From NCBI RefSeq assembly GCF_000151315.2, contig NW_011887296.1:529095-593094 (forward strand): a DNA stretch of 64,000 nucleotides, given 5' to 3'. Numbering within the stretch: position 1 is the stretch's first letter; the number at the start of each line of letters is the position of its first letter. A model generated the notes under the pieces. It was not told where the DNA came from and did no database searches. It was given only the letters and a program-made list of their open reading frames with translations. Shown in pieces: positions 1 to 11,667 of this stretch. The DNA comes from Capsaspora owczarzaki ATCC 30864 (Eukaryota; Opisthokonta; Filasterea). The translations under genes were made by a program, and so were the position numbers.

Positions 1-68
1 TGACTCTTGCGAGCGGCGATTTACCACCGGAGCAGTAAGAATGGCGTACTGACGGAGGGGATGGACAG

Positions 69-1161
69 TCTGAATCAGAACCAGATTGGCGATGCGGGAG
101 CGCAGGCAATCGCAGAAGCATTCAAAGTGAACACGAGGCTGGCCGAGCTCAAGTAAGTCATTTTCACTGCTACTGATGAATGCGAGTGGATGGTTTCCGC
201 CGGGAGCATTCAAAGCGCTCACTGAGGGATGGTCAGTTTGGACAAGAATCATATTGGAGATGTTGGAGCGCAGGCGATCGCAGAGGTGCTGAAAGTGAAC
301 ACGACGCTGTTGTATCTCAAGTAGGTTACTCTCGACGCTTCTTTTCGGGTCCTGGATGTCGAGCCACGGCGAGAACTGAACCTCCTACCGTTGTCAATCC
401 TGCTCACCCATTGAGCGACAGTCTAGAATACAATTGCATTGGCAACGTTGGTGTGCGAATGATAGATACGGCACCCAAAGTCAACGGCAAGCGTGATATC
501 CAGTAAGTTAGCCTTCCCAAAGATTGCCACTGATGCACACTGTTCTTTCGCAGCAATACTTGTTGAACTGGCCCTCCCGACTGGCGCGTATATCTTGCTT
601 GTATTGTACAGCATCGACCGCCAGATAAACCCGCTTGCATTCTCCATGCTTCCACGGTTAGCAGCCGCCGAGGACCTTCAGGCTGTGTTTCGATTGCTGG
701 TCAGCGGACCGGAGCTGGAGGCGGCTCAGGCGCCGACGTCTCTGCCAGCACTACCAGTCGAGATTGCCGAGCGCATGATGGACGAGGCGTATTACTGGCA
801 AGGCGTGCAGCACGCCCAACGAGAATGTGCTGATGAGGGTCTGAACGTTACGGTGCCACGAAGCACCGATGGAAGTTTGATCCGCGTGAAAGCAATTCAA
901 GTGCTTCGTGACAAAGTGGAAGCTCCCTACATCACCGATGGCGACATTTTTGATGTGATTGTCCGCGATGAGCAAGGTGCTGTTCGATACGAATGTGCTG
1001 CGCAGCCAACTGTGACCGATTCGACGCTGGGACTTGTGACGATCTTGCCAGCGAGCTCTCCAATCATTCGACAAATGCGCGAGGGTTGGCAAGTACAAGT
1101 TCGACCCAGCAAGGTTGCCTTTTACGTGGTGTATGAGGCTCTTTATGTCGGATACATCTAA
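69..1161 (+). CDS. Leucine-rich-repeat protein, 3' part (NLR/RNH1-type repeats)
   Basis: C-terminal part of an LRR protein whose 5' exons lie before the window. Exons read as 69-152, 237-320, 422-502 and 612-1161. The first two internal exons are exactly 84 bp, and each encodes one 28-residue ribonuclease-inhibitor-type repeat of the form N-L-x-x-N-x-I-G-D-x-G-A-Q-A-I-A-E. All junctions here are phase 2. The third exon is a degenerate 27-residue repeat. The last exon starts with HIDRQINPLAF and gives a non-repeat C-terminal domain of about 180 residues that I do not recognise. The nearer acceptor at 553 would give an immediate stop, so 611 was chosen because it keeps phase. Such LRRs bind proteins; no catalytic domain is visible. 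Upstream domains (for example NACHT) cannot be seen. Confidence 0.72.
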
Positions 1162-1555
<394 letters not shown>

Positions 1556-3115
1556 ATGGCTGCGCTTCTGAGACACATTGGCGGAACGGTCGTCGGTGCC
1601 GCTCCGCTGGCTGTGGCGTTCGCGTGCGCGCCGTCTTTCACCATGCTGTGGAGTGTGATGCGCGTTGCCACTGCGCCGCTGCCCATCCGCGTGTTTGAGC
1701 GCTGCGATGTCGTCCTGTACGATCTGTACCAGTCCTTCGTCTCGTTCTTCTACGAGCACTGGGCTGGCGTGCGCCTCGTCTTCCACGGCGATGTCCTCCC
1801 AAGCAGCGCCCAGGCTGCCACGATCGTCCCGCTCACGGCCGATGGGACCAAGCCGCTCCTCGAAGTCCAAGCCCATGGAGCGGCAGCCGTCGGCAATGCT
1901 GGTGCTGCCTCTGCTGCTGCCACTGCGACTGCTGCAACTGGTGCTCCCGAGGCCGAAAACGTCCTGTACATGTCCAACCACCAGTGCGCGGCGGACTGGG
2001 TGATGGTCGACCTGATCGCCTTGCGCCACGGGGCGCTGGGCCGCATCCGATACATGATGAAGCGCTCCCTCCGACTCCTCCCGCTCTACGGCTGGTACTT
2101 TGCCATGCACAGCTGCGTGTTTGTCCGCAAAAACTGGAACCACGACCAGCGCGGTTTGCTCGTCGTGCTCGATCGCTTCCGCTCGCGCAACATGCCCATC
2201 TGGCTCGTCGTCTTCCCCGAAGGCACCCGTTTCGAACCCACCCAGAAGCCCGCCATTCTCGAGCGATCCAAGCTGTACTGCGCCGAGCGTGGCTGGCCCC
2301 AGTTTGAACAGGTACACAAGTCGCAGCTGTCGAGGGCGGCGAAAAAGTCGCATTTCTTCCATGGGCTTTTTTGTTCTTTTTCTTTTTTTTTGCTCCTTCT
2401 TCTTTCTTTTTCACCTGCATGCCCGGAGTGTTGGGAAGAACTGCCAACACCGACGTACTCACCACGCACCCTCAAATCCCCCCCCCAAAACCTCCCGGGT
2501 CAATCATCCAAACAGGTTTTGCCACCCCGCATCAATGGCTTCCGAGGCTGTGTGAATGGTCTGCGCAACCACATCGACGCAGTGTACGACGTCACCGTCA
2601 TGTACAGCACGTCCAACGATCTGGCTTCTGGCCGGACGGTTCGCGATCGCACTCCTAGCATGCTTGGTACGTCGGTGGTGGACCGGACGTTTGTGGTTGC
2701 CTTTCTTTTTTTGTTCGTTTTTCTGCGCTCATTTTGCTCTCTGTTTGCAGATTTGCTCGCTCGTCGGTACAAGCGCATCGATATTCACATTCGCCGCCAT
2801 CCTGTAGAGGCGCTCCCCATGTCGGACGAAGGCATTGAGCAATGGCTTGTGGACAGATTCCAAGAGAAGAACAACCGCATCAAATCCTTCCTCGAAAACG
2901 GCACCTTTGCCATTCCGGAGGACGAGCATGCCACGTTTGTGCTTCCTCAGCTGGTGCGCGAAGAGCGCGTGAATCCTTGGCGCACCTTTTTCAAGAGCGT
3001 TCTGCTGGTGGCCACGCTGGTTCCGTTCGTTGCCCTTGAGAAAGGCCGCAAGATTCTTTTCTACTTTTGCACGGTTGGTACGCTTGCGGGCATGGCAGTT
3101 TCCTCGCGTTATTGA
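1556..3115 (+). CDS. AGPAT5: AGPAT5-type lysophospholipid acyltransferase
   Basis: Transfers an acyl group to lysophosphatidic or related lysophospholipids at a mitochondrial/ER membrane. Exons 1556-2311, 2516-2666 and 2751-3115 give 423 residues (human AGPAT5 is about 364). The first intron is in frame and open, so the gene can be misread as uninterrupted there. The acyltransferase motif NHQxxxDW lies near residues 141-148 (His142, Asp147) and FPEGTR at 220-225. The segment PRINGFRGCVNGLRNHIDAV after the first intron matches the AGPAT5/LCLAT1 branch. A hydrophobic N-terminus and a C-terminal hydrophobic stretch (about residues 385-420) fit membrane anchoring. An Ala-rich insert precedes NHQ. 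The start at 1556 (CAATGG) was preferred over an in-frame ATG at 1406 that abuts the AAC array. Confidence 0.93.
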   Translation: MAALLRHIGGTVVGAAPLAVAFACAPSFTMLWSVMRVATAPLPIRVFERCDVVLYDLYQSFVSFFYEHWAGVRLVFHGDVLPSSAQAATIVPLTADGTKPLLEVQAHGAAAVGNAGAASAAATATAATGAPEAENVLYMSNHQCAADWVMVDLIALRHGALGRIRYMMKRSLRLLPLYGWYFAMHSCVFVRKNWNHDQRGLLVVLDRFRSRNMPIWLVVFPEGTRFEPTQKPAILERSKLYCAERGWPQFEQVHKSQLSRAAKKSHFFHGLFCSFSFFLLLLLSFSPACPECWEELPTPTYSPRTLKSPPQNLPGQSSKQVLPPRINGFRGCVNGLRNHIDAVYDVTVMYSTSNDLASGRTVRDRTPSMLGTSVVDRTFVVAFLFLFVFLRSFCSLFADLLARRYKRIDIHIRRHPVEALPMSDEGIEQWLVDRFQEKNNRIKSFLENGTFAIPEDEHATFVLPQLVREERVNPWRTFFKSVLLVATLVPFVALEKGRKILFYFCTVGTLAGMAVSSRY

Positions 3116-3475
3116 TGGGCTGTCTATGTAAGCGCAATAATAGTATGCATTCTTTTAGTTCTTTTTTTTTTTGTTTTTCCCCTCTCCCCGTCCTTTGATC
3201 TTCGAGCTAAACAATGTCAAAAGGGAGTCGAAAAAAAAACATGATATCACAATTCAAAATCACATTTAAAACGGTACGCGCACCAACATCCTCAACAGCA
3301 ACACATTACAAACACAAAAAGGACTCGATTGCACGACCAAAACGTCCAAGGAGAGTTTCGCACTCGACCAGAAAGACAAAGGAGCAGCAAAGAAAAAAAA
3401 ACATGCACGCACCAAACACAAACAAACAAACACACAAACAAACAAACAAGAAAAAAAAATTGCAGCCCACTCCAT
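3116..3475. other. Tail-to-tail spacer
   Basis: A- and T-rich spacer between the ends of the acyltransferase and beta-adaptin genes. It contains CAAA-type runs at about 3420-3450 and nothing else that I can support. Confidence 0.6.
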
Positions 3476-6400
3476 TTACGAGCGAAGAATGCCAGAAAGA
3501 GCGGCCTCGACCAAAGGTACCAACTCGACAGAGCGAGTACGAACAGAGATATCGACAGAGTTGGCCTGCGGGCGAAGGCAAAGCTCAAACAAGACCCACA
3601 GTCCGTTGGTTAGCTTGGCAGAGAGATAGAGCAAATCTTGGCCTTCGACTGTGCGCTTGGCAATCGTGGAAATGTTGTTTTGACCAAGCTTGGCCTGGAT
3701 GGTGTCGGGGTTGTTGGACGACAGCTGTGTGACGGTGAACTTGCGCTCGTTTGTGTCGGGGATTTCCTTCCATGCCGACAAATAGGCCGATCGTTCCATC
3801 TCGCCGTCCTCGCCAAAGTAGCTGTTAAGCAGCACGTGTGCCGTGAAAACAAAGACGTCGACGTTGTTCTTGACTGCGATTTGCACAGCGTTCAGGGGGT
3901 CGGTGCGTTGGACGACACCGCCCGTGGTCAGCGGCAACGAAACCTGCGTCGATTGGTTTGGCGGAATTGGGGCAGGGAGATTGAGGGGTTGGGCAGGCTG
4001 AAGACCAAAGCTGTTCTTGTTGAATTGGATGGCAAAGTTGCTCATGGGCTGCATGGCGCGGTTGCTCAGTGTCATGTCCAGGAAGATTTCACCACCGCGG
4101 CGAGCAAACGTGCCGGAAACCTCGAGGCCCTTGCCCTGAGCGGCAGCCAGCATGGTCGCCTTGGGAGCAGAGTACAAGCCTCGGCCAAACGAGGCAGCAG
4201 GTGCAGCAGCAGCAGCAGCAGGGTTGCCACCAAAGACGGCGTCCAGACCACCGCCGCCGAGAAGATCGACAGCGCCGCTGCCGGCACCACCAGCACCGCC
4301 ACCGAGGGAAAGCGATGCGGGGGCAATGCCGGCGCCAAAAGCAGGAGCAGGAGCAACGGCGCCGCCAAAGCCGCCGCTGCCGTAACCACCGCCATAGCCA
4401 GAGCCAGCACCGTAATCGCCGTAGCCGCCGCCATAAGCACCGGACTGCGGGGTGAGATCAAGATCAAGCAGAGACTCGCCGCCCATGGCGCCGCCAGCCT
4501 GCGGCGCAGGGGTCGGGGCATTCGAGTCGGTGCGACCGCCGCCAAGGGCGCCCTCGTTCTCGTTCGAGTCAAAGGCAGCATCGTCGTCGCCGCCGTTGGC
4601 CTTGGAAGGAAGAGTGCGACGCGCGCCAGGGGTCTTGCCCTCCACAAAGGTGCTTGGGGGCTTGTGGTAGACGGAGGCGAGCGAGCCAATGTGGCAAATG
4701 AGCTCGTTGAGGAGGCCCGGCTCGAGCATGTCCGTCTCGTCGGAAATGAGGGGCTTTTCGCCGAGGACGACCGTCTTGGCGGCGGCAGGGTCGGACGAAA
4801 GCAGACGCCAGTAAATGTAGCCGCGATCGCGGAGATCTGGGTTGTCAGAGTCCTGGGTGGCCATCTGAAGAACCTTCTGAACCATCTCTTGGGCGCCGTT
4901 CGGGGCCTTGAGGAAGAGCTTGACGATGGCAGACAGCAGCTGCAGCTGGACTTGGGCATTCTCCTCGGGGAAGGAGTCGAGGAAGGCGCCGAGAAGCGAG
5001 GCAGCATTGTCAATGCGCTCCGCGTACTCGCCAACAATCCAAATCATGGACGCCTTCGCCTCGGGCTCGTCGAGCGTCTCGAGATTTTCGCACAGGTTGG
5101 CGATAATGCTCTCGTAGCGGTTGGGGTACTTGCGGAAGATGTCCTTGATGACGACAATGGCCTCCTGGACAACGTAGTTGACCTTGGTCTGGATGAGATC
5201 GAGCAGCGCCTGGATGCATTGCTCGGCAGCCGGCTCAATCTTGATGGCGCAGCGGCCAATGGCGCGGACGGACTTGCGAACAAAATCAACGTCGACTTCG
5301 GTGGCGTACTCTTTGAGTTCGGCCAGGACTTGGGCAACGTTGTGCTCTGCGGCCAGGCGAATCATAATGTCGAGCTTTTCCATCTTGACATAGATGGGGT
5401 CGTTGTACTGGACAAAGAAGACCTTCATTTCGTTCTTGAGAATGTCGGGGCGCTTCTGGACGACGAGGTTGATGTTACGGAGGGCAACATACTTGATCTC
5501 CGCCTCGGTCGACAGGAGCGAAATGAGCGGCGGCGCAAGCTTGCGGCACAGCGTGGAGACGAACGCGGGATCCTCAATCTGCTCCATGTACTTCATCAGC
5601 ACCTTGACGGCAGACAGCACAACGGCACCGTTGGCGTGCGAGAGACGTGGGGTGACACGCTCGCAAATGCTCTGTGCTTCGCGACCGTCGCGCGGGTCGT
5701 AGACGGCGAGCGAGTCGAGAATGAAAATCTGGCCCCACTCGGTGCACTCGTTCAAGGCGGTGAGCAGCTTGTTCAGGGTGCCAGCATTCAGCTGGAAGAA
5801 CTTGCCACCCGACGTCTCGTTGATCTCGCTGAGCGAGGCAACTGCGTTCGCAACGACCATCGGGTTGGGGTCGGCCAGCAGATCGCGCAGATCGTCAATG
5901 AAGCCCGAAGACTCGGTCTGCTCGGGATCAATGTCGTACAGCTTGGCCACGCAAACAGCCGCAGTCTTGCGGACGTAGGGGTCCTGGTCCTTCAGGCATC
6001 GGCGCAACGGCTCGAGCACGTACTCGGTGATGTCGCGCACGCGAATGCAGCCCATGGTGCGGATGGCAAGAGCGCGAATGAGGGGGTTGTCGTTGCGGCA
6101 GTCCTACGGAGGGGGGGGGGAAATTCAAGAGGAAACAAACAAAACAACAGGAGCAAAGCAAGCAAACAAAACAAGGGAGGGTCGAGTGTGGTGAGAAAAA
6201 AAAAAAAAAAAAACTCAGTTGGGAAAGCTGATGGCGTGCAAAGTGGCCAAAAGCAACCGACACCAGCAGAGAGAGTCTGCACGCTTGGACAAAATGCGAA
6301 AAAACAAAAATGCACAATCAAAAACATACGTTGACAAAAGTGTTGACGGCCATGATGGCAACGTCGGGCTGGCTCTTGGCATAGTTCATGACGTAGAGAT

Positions 6401-6747
6401 AGACCAGCTTCTTGAGCTCGAGGTTGTCTGTCTGCATGCAGTTGAGCACGTCGGGGAAGAGGGACGAGACGTCCTTGCCGACAGTCATGCTGGCAATGAC
6501 CTTCTTGACGGCATCCTTCCTGCGATCGCGCTTGTCGCTGTGCAGCTCAGCCTGGAGTTCGACGAGCTCGCCTGTCGATTGCAAAAAAAAAAGACAAGAC
6601 AAGACAGCCATCCGAGAATCGTCAGTGATTCAAAACAACAACGTAAGGTCGGCAATACAACGAATTACAAAAAAAAAAAAAAAAAACCATTGTTCAACGA
6701 AATTTCGTACCCTTCTTTGTCGTGGAGAAGTACTTGGCGTCAGACAT
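3476..6747 (-). CDS. AP-1/AP-2 complex beta subunit (beta-adaptin)
   Basis: Large beta subunit of clathrin adaptor complexes, acting at the trans-Golgi network/endosome and/or plasma membrane. Exons on the minus strand are 6711-6747, 6330-6571 and 3476-6103, giving 968 residues (human AP1B1 about 949). The N-terminus [18 protein letters not shown] and the following HEAT-like trunk match beta1/beta2-adaptin closely. The Gly/Ala-rich hinge holds a clathrin box LLDLD at 4457-4471. The C-terminal ear is complete. Many unicellular eukaryotes use one beta subunit for both AP-1 and AP-2, and sequence alone does not decide here. A long open frame on the opposite strand (about 3638-6334) is a codon-bias shadow. 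Confidence 0.96.
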
Positions 6748-7625
6748 CCCGGAACAAAAGCTGTATGCAGAAGAGCGTTCGTCGTGTCAAACGGCAATCA
6801 GTGCAAGCGGGGCAACCAAACCAAGCAAGCCAAAGATCAACAATAGAAAAAAAAAAACAATAGAAAAGCAATAGAAAAGATTAAACAAAAAAAAAAAAAA
6901 AACCAGGATCGCTTCAATTTTTCGCTCGTTTTTGAGGGGGTTGATTTGCGAGTGCGCGCTGCTGGTCGGGCGACCGCTGAAACGAATGGATGGCAAGCGT
7001 CGCATTCGAAGGCGGAGGGACGTGCTTTGGAGGACAAGGGGGCGGGCTCAGGCGGAAACGCGCGAGAAACGCGATCGAGTCACCAAAAAAAAAAAAAAAA
7101 AAAATCACTTCTTCTTCTTCAACGACGCTGGGGCTTTTTGTGGGACTGCTCAGCTCGGGCAAGCACTTCAGCGTGGGCAGTCGCGGTGGCAAGTGTGCAG
7201 GGGAACGCAACAGGGGGCAAAATGGAGAACGCCGCAGCCGCCCAGTCACAGAGCCATCGCCGCAGAAACGCAAAACAAACACGAAAAAAAAAAAAAAAAA
7301 ACGCTCCAATTCAAACAGGAAAAAAAAAAAAAAAAAAAAAAAAAGCTTTACAATCAAAATTCAATACAAAAGACTGAAATTTTGAGCTTTTGAGCATTTT
7401 GAGTTGAGATTTGGATTTTGGATTTTGGATTTTGGATTTGCAACGACAACAACAACTGAAATTTCAATCACGAATGAGAAAATGTAGTCAAAGAGTGAGG
7501 GTTTGCATGTTGCTGCTGCAGTGAGTGAGTGAGATTGAGACCAGTCGTCCATCTTCAGGTTTCATAGGAGTGCTCGCGTTTCCGCTCTACCACGCTGCCT
7601 CGCGCTCGCTCTGCCGCTTCAAGCC
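6748..7625. other. Divergent promoter region between beta-adaptin and importin-13
   Basis: An 878 bp spacer between two divergently transcribed genes. It holds at least five A-runs of 12-25 bases and a short ATTTTGG repeat at about 7408-7440. No coding signal or RNA gene is recognisable. It presumably contains both promoters. Confidence 0.6.
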
Positions 7626-10600
7626 ATGAACACGTTGGAAAGCGGATTGTCAGATGTGGCCGCTGACACTCTGATGCCTGACGTGCAGCAGGTTAGAGCG
7701 CGAATGGAGCACTTTGGGATGCTGTGGTCTTGCTCCTCCTCACTTGTCGCTGGTTGTGCCCGCTCGCATCCCGACAGGCGATCGCCACGCTGTACCCTGG
7801 CCCGGATGTGCCGTTCAATCCGGCTGCAGTCGACGCGGCGCAGGCCTTTCTGACCCGGGTTCAGCTCATGCAGGAAGCATGGCTTCTTCCACCACGGCTG
7901 CTCGATCCAGCCCAGGTGAGTTGGGTGTTGGATGATGCTGCGAGTTTAAGCATGCTTGTCCACCATCCCCTTTTGTATTTATGGGAGAGGCTCAACGATG
8001 AATGCGAGCATGGAGGGGGCTCCAAGCGAGTGGCTCACCGCCCTGATTTCCAAAATCTGTTTCTTGCTTCGTCCGGGGTGAGCTGCAGTCGCCAGAAACA
8101 CAGTTCGTCGGTGCTATCATTCTACGCGAAAAGATTGCATCGCAATTCTCTTCCTTGCCCCGGGCGGACTTGCCTGCCATCCACCAAGTGTGCTTGACAT
8201 CTCTGCTTGCTGCAGCAGCACAATCGTCGCGCCGTCTCGTCCTCAAGCTGTCATCGGCATTGGCGAGCTTGGTTGTACAAGCGGCAGCGGCAGACCTGCT
8301 CGGAGGCCCGCTGGAAGACCCCATCCTGTCCACAATCGCCATGATCGAGTCGGCTCGACTGCAGAATGCCGCAGAGACGTCGCAGAGCCATCTGTGCGCC
8401 ATTGCCAACTTCCTCCTCATGATTGCCGAAGAATACCACAAGGCCATCTTGCAGAGCAGTGCTCGCCAGCGAGCGCGCGCAGTATTGCTGCAAAATGTTA
8501 CGGCGGTCTTGTCGACAGCGATTGCGCTCTACGATCCGACACTTCATCAGCAGCTCGTCTATTCTGGTCAATTGCCAGCCTCCGTTAGCACTCAGCACTT
8601 CAATCCTGCCACCCTTTCCGCCCAGCTGGGGCCGAGCTCGGACAATCTCCGCGCAGACGCGGCCGCAGCCATGGCGGCCTGGATTGAGTACCTGCCGCTC
8701 GTGTATTCCCAGCGCGACCCTTCTTCAAGTACCGTGTTGGTCATCTTTGACATTCTCCTCCAAGCGTTAGTCGATCCAGTGCTGCTGCAGGCGGTCATGG
8801 ACCACGACGATGCTGCGTCCACGTTGGCCAACAGCGCCACCGATGTCATCTCTGCCGTTCTCGCCAGCAGCCCGAGCGACGTTGGGCAGCAGCTGCTGCC
8901 TCGCGTGGCGTCGCTGGCGCCCACGTTTGCAAGTGCCTTGGCTCAGCCCAGCGAAGCCGACACTGTCATCTTCCTGCTCACCAACATCCTGGCCAGCCTG
9001 TTTCACGCGCACGCCGGTGCCTTTGTTCGGATTAGCACCGAGGAAGAGCTCTCCGTTTGCCTCGCGCTTGTGCACATGCTAGTCGGGTGCGTTGCGATCG
9101 AGGGCTGCTTTGGCCGCGACGAAACGGTCAGCGGTGCAGCCCTCGAGCCGCTCCATGACTTTCTCTATGAGCTTGGTGACCACTCTGACGCCAGTGTGCA
9201 GACCGCCATTTCAATGTTTGCGCCCGTCTTTTCGAGCCTCGTCCATGCGGCTTTGGCCAAGGCAACCATCCCGCTTGACTTTGACTCGTGGCAGGCACAG
9301 GAACGGATGGCGTGGCGAGAGCACCGCGTTCAACTCGGCGAGCTGATTGCTCGACTGATGGACGTGTGGCGCATGCCCTGTCTGGCGCAAATCAACTCAG
9401 CCCTCGTAAATGCCGTGAACGCTTCGTTGGACCCAACCCCGACAGACTCGCGATGGGTTTCCGTGGAGGCTGCGCTGTTTGCACTCAAGGCACTGGCAGA
9501 GTCCGTCTCTTCGCCCGAAATCGAAGCCGCAGTACTCGAGTTACTTCGTCAAATCGCCTCCCTTCCTCCACTTCACTTTCGTGTCACGTTCAACACGCTT
9601 TCTTGCTTTGGCGCATTCGCCGCATGCGTTCGGAAGGACGGCGAGCTGCTGGGTAAAGTGTTGACCACCACCGTCAATAGCCTCGCTGACAGCCGTCTCG
9701 TGCAAGCGGCTTCCACGACGCTGCTTCGGCTGTGCAACGAAGCTGGCGGATCGCTCGTGCCGTGGCTGGACCAGCTTTTGGACGCCTGCCTGACGCTCAA
9801 CCAGACGCTCGAGGCCGGCGACGCTGCGCGTGCTCAGCTCCATCTCCAACAACGCAAGCAGAGGGCCGCGCTGCAGCAACACCGAGCCTCTGTGGCGGGC
9901 TCGCGATCAACTCAGTCGACTGCGATTGCCAAACTCCGCCACGTCCAGCAGCAGCACATGGATTGGATTGAGGTGGTGACTGCGTTGTGTCACGTCATCA
10001 GCTGGGCACCGCCCGACCAACTGTTAGGCTTGACCGAGCGCCTTGCTGGACCATGTACAGCGCGCCTGCAGCAGCTGGCTTCACAACTCGGCGACGAGTC
10101 GTATCTAAATGCCGTTCTGGTGGATGCTGACATGCGAGAAGCGCTGCTGGACACGATTTCGCGTGAGTTCCGCTGTTTGGCACGCATGTGCCTCCACATT
10201 GATCCCGCTGCAGCGCGTCAGTCCGAAGAGGACGACGAGATGGACGGGTTTGTCAATGTCGATGGAGACGACGATTCCGCGCGACTGCGCCTCCAAAATG
10301 CCTATCGACAAAGCCAGCTGCAAGAGCAGCAGCAAGCGGATGAGCAGCAGCGGCAACTGAGACAACAGCAGTTCATGCAACAGTCGCTCCAGGCAAGTCA
10401 GCAAGGGGCGCAACCTGTGGCCAGCCTGGTGGCCATGACCTGGCCAGCAGTCAGCGCCATTCTCACCCAGCTGTCGCGACTCGCCGCTGCGTTCAAGGAC
10501 TCTGCACTCGATCAAGAAGCGGTCGATCAAGTGGTTTTGGCCGGCTGTCTCGCACTGAAAAATGCGCTGCGAACGGTTCGAGGAGGTTTGCTCGAGTTTG

Positions 10601-11543
10601 TGCCCGTCCTGGTGGAGACAATCGAGCAGTACCATGCAATGGCGCCCAGCGCTGGGTTTTTGGATTTGGCATGTCCATTGCTTGCTCAGTTTGGCGTCGT
10701 CGAAAACTGCCTCCCCAGCATGGCGTTGCTCGTGTCGCGTCTTGGGCAAACAAACTTGAGTCTATTCGCAACTGCTGGGCTCGATGGACATCCGACGGTC
10801 TTGGCTGGTCACTTTTCGCTTTGTGCCAGCATTCTAGGGCTCCCGCAGTTGTCTGCCGGCGCCGAGTGCTGGCAAGTTCTGTCTGCCACATTCCAACTCG
10901 CGTGCCAAGCCTTGCCCGTGGTTCAGCTCGGCAATATTGATCCGATTGCCAATTTCCTTGAAAAGACAGCACGGGCCTCCGATCGCTCCCCGGCCGTCTC
11001 GCAGCTGCTGCAGGAGGAAGGTCTCAATCTCACACATCAGCTATTTTTGGTACAGCTCATGATTGAATTGATTTGCTGTTGTTTTTTGTTGTTGCAGGGG
11101 GGGGGGGGAAGGCTGCGGCGATTGGTTTACCCATGCAATTAATTTACTAATAGTGTGCATCTTACCAGTCTATTGGCGGCGCACAGCCACGGGGCGCCTG
11201 GCCTCTGCTTGGCAAAGTCTTGTTTGTGCTTGCAAAGCGCTTGGGCCAATCGTTTGTTCAGTGGGCTGCGCAGGTTCTCGGCATCGAAGGCTTCCCGTCT
11301 CCGCATGTCTCTGAGCAGCAGAAACGAGATTTTCTGCAGCAAATCGTGCGGTAAGCGTCGACGCGCAAGAAGGCATTCTCGTGCGCGCACAATCTCATTT
11401 TGCATCTGATTTGGTCGACTGTGATTTCATCCGACAGCACGAGTGCTCAATCAACGCCAAAGCAATTCAATTCCAATGTGGTCGACTTTGGCTTTTTATG
11501 CTGCGGTTTTACTGCTGGCGCGTCGAGGACGGCGGTCTTGTAG
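7626..11543 (+). CDS. IPO13: Importin-13 / transportin-3 family karyopherin
   Basis: Karyopherin-beta for Ran-dependent nuclear import/export. Exons 7626-7691, 7778-7915, 8089-11049, 11169-11350 and 11438-11543 give 1150 residues (human IPO13 about 963). The first four junctions are phase 0/0/0/2 and agree. The N-terminal segment around QFVGAIILREKIASQFSSLP aligns with the importin-beta N-terminal repeat of IPO13. The C-terminus SIGGAQPRGAWPLLGKVLF and a later SEQQKRDFLQQIV stretch match IPO13's last repeats. A Gln-rich insert at about 10300-10420 replaces an inter-repeat loop and partly explains the extra length. IPO13 fits better than TNPO3, judged by the C-terminal resemblance only. Confidence 0.88.
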
Positions 11544-11667
11544 CAAGCGCACCAAAGTCGAAAAAAACAAAACAAACCAAAGAAACCAAAAAAGAAGGGA
11601 ATGGGGTTTATGATAAATGTACAAATAGATTAACGAGTAACCAACAAAGTGCAATTGCGAGGGTGTT

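Noticed and set aside
493-611. Using the acceptor at 553 for the last LRR exon
   Set aside because: It would join in the wrong phase and meet a stop within four codons; the acceptor at 611 keeps the frame.
3638-6334. Long open frame on the plus strand across the beta-adaptin gene
   Set aside because: It is exactly antisense to beta-adaptin exons, lacks any family motif, and follows from the GC-rich third positions of the real gene.
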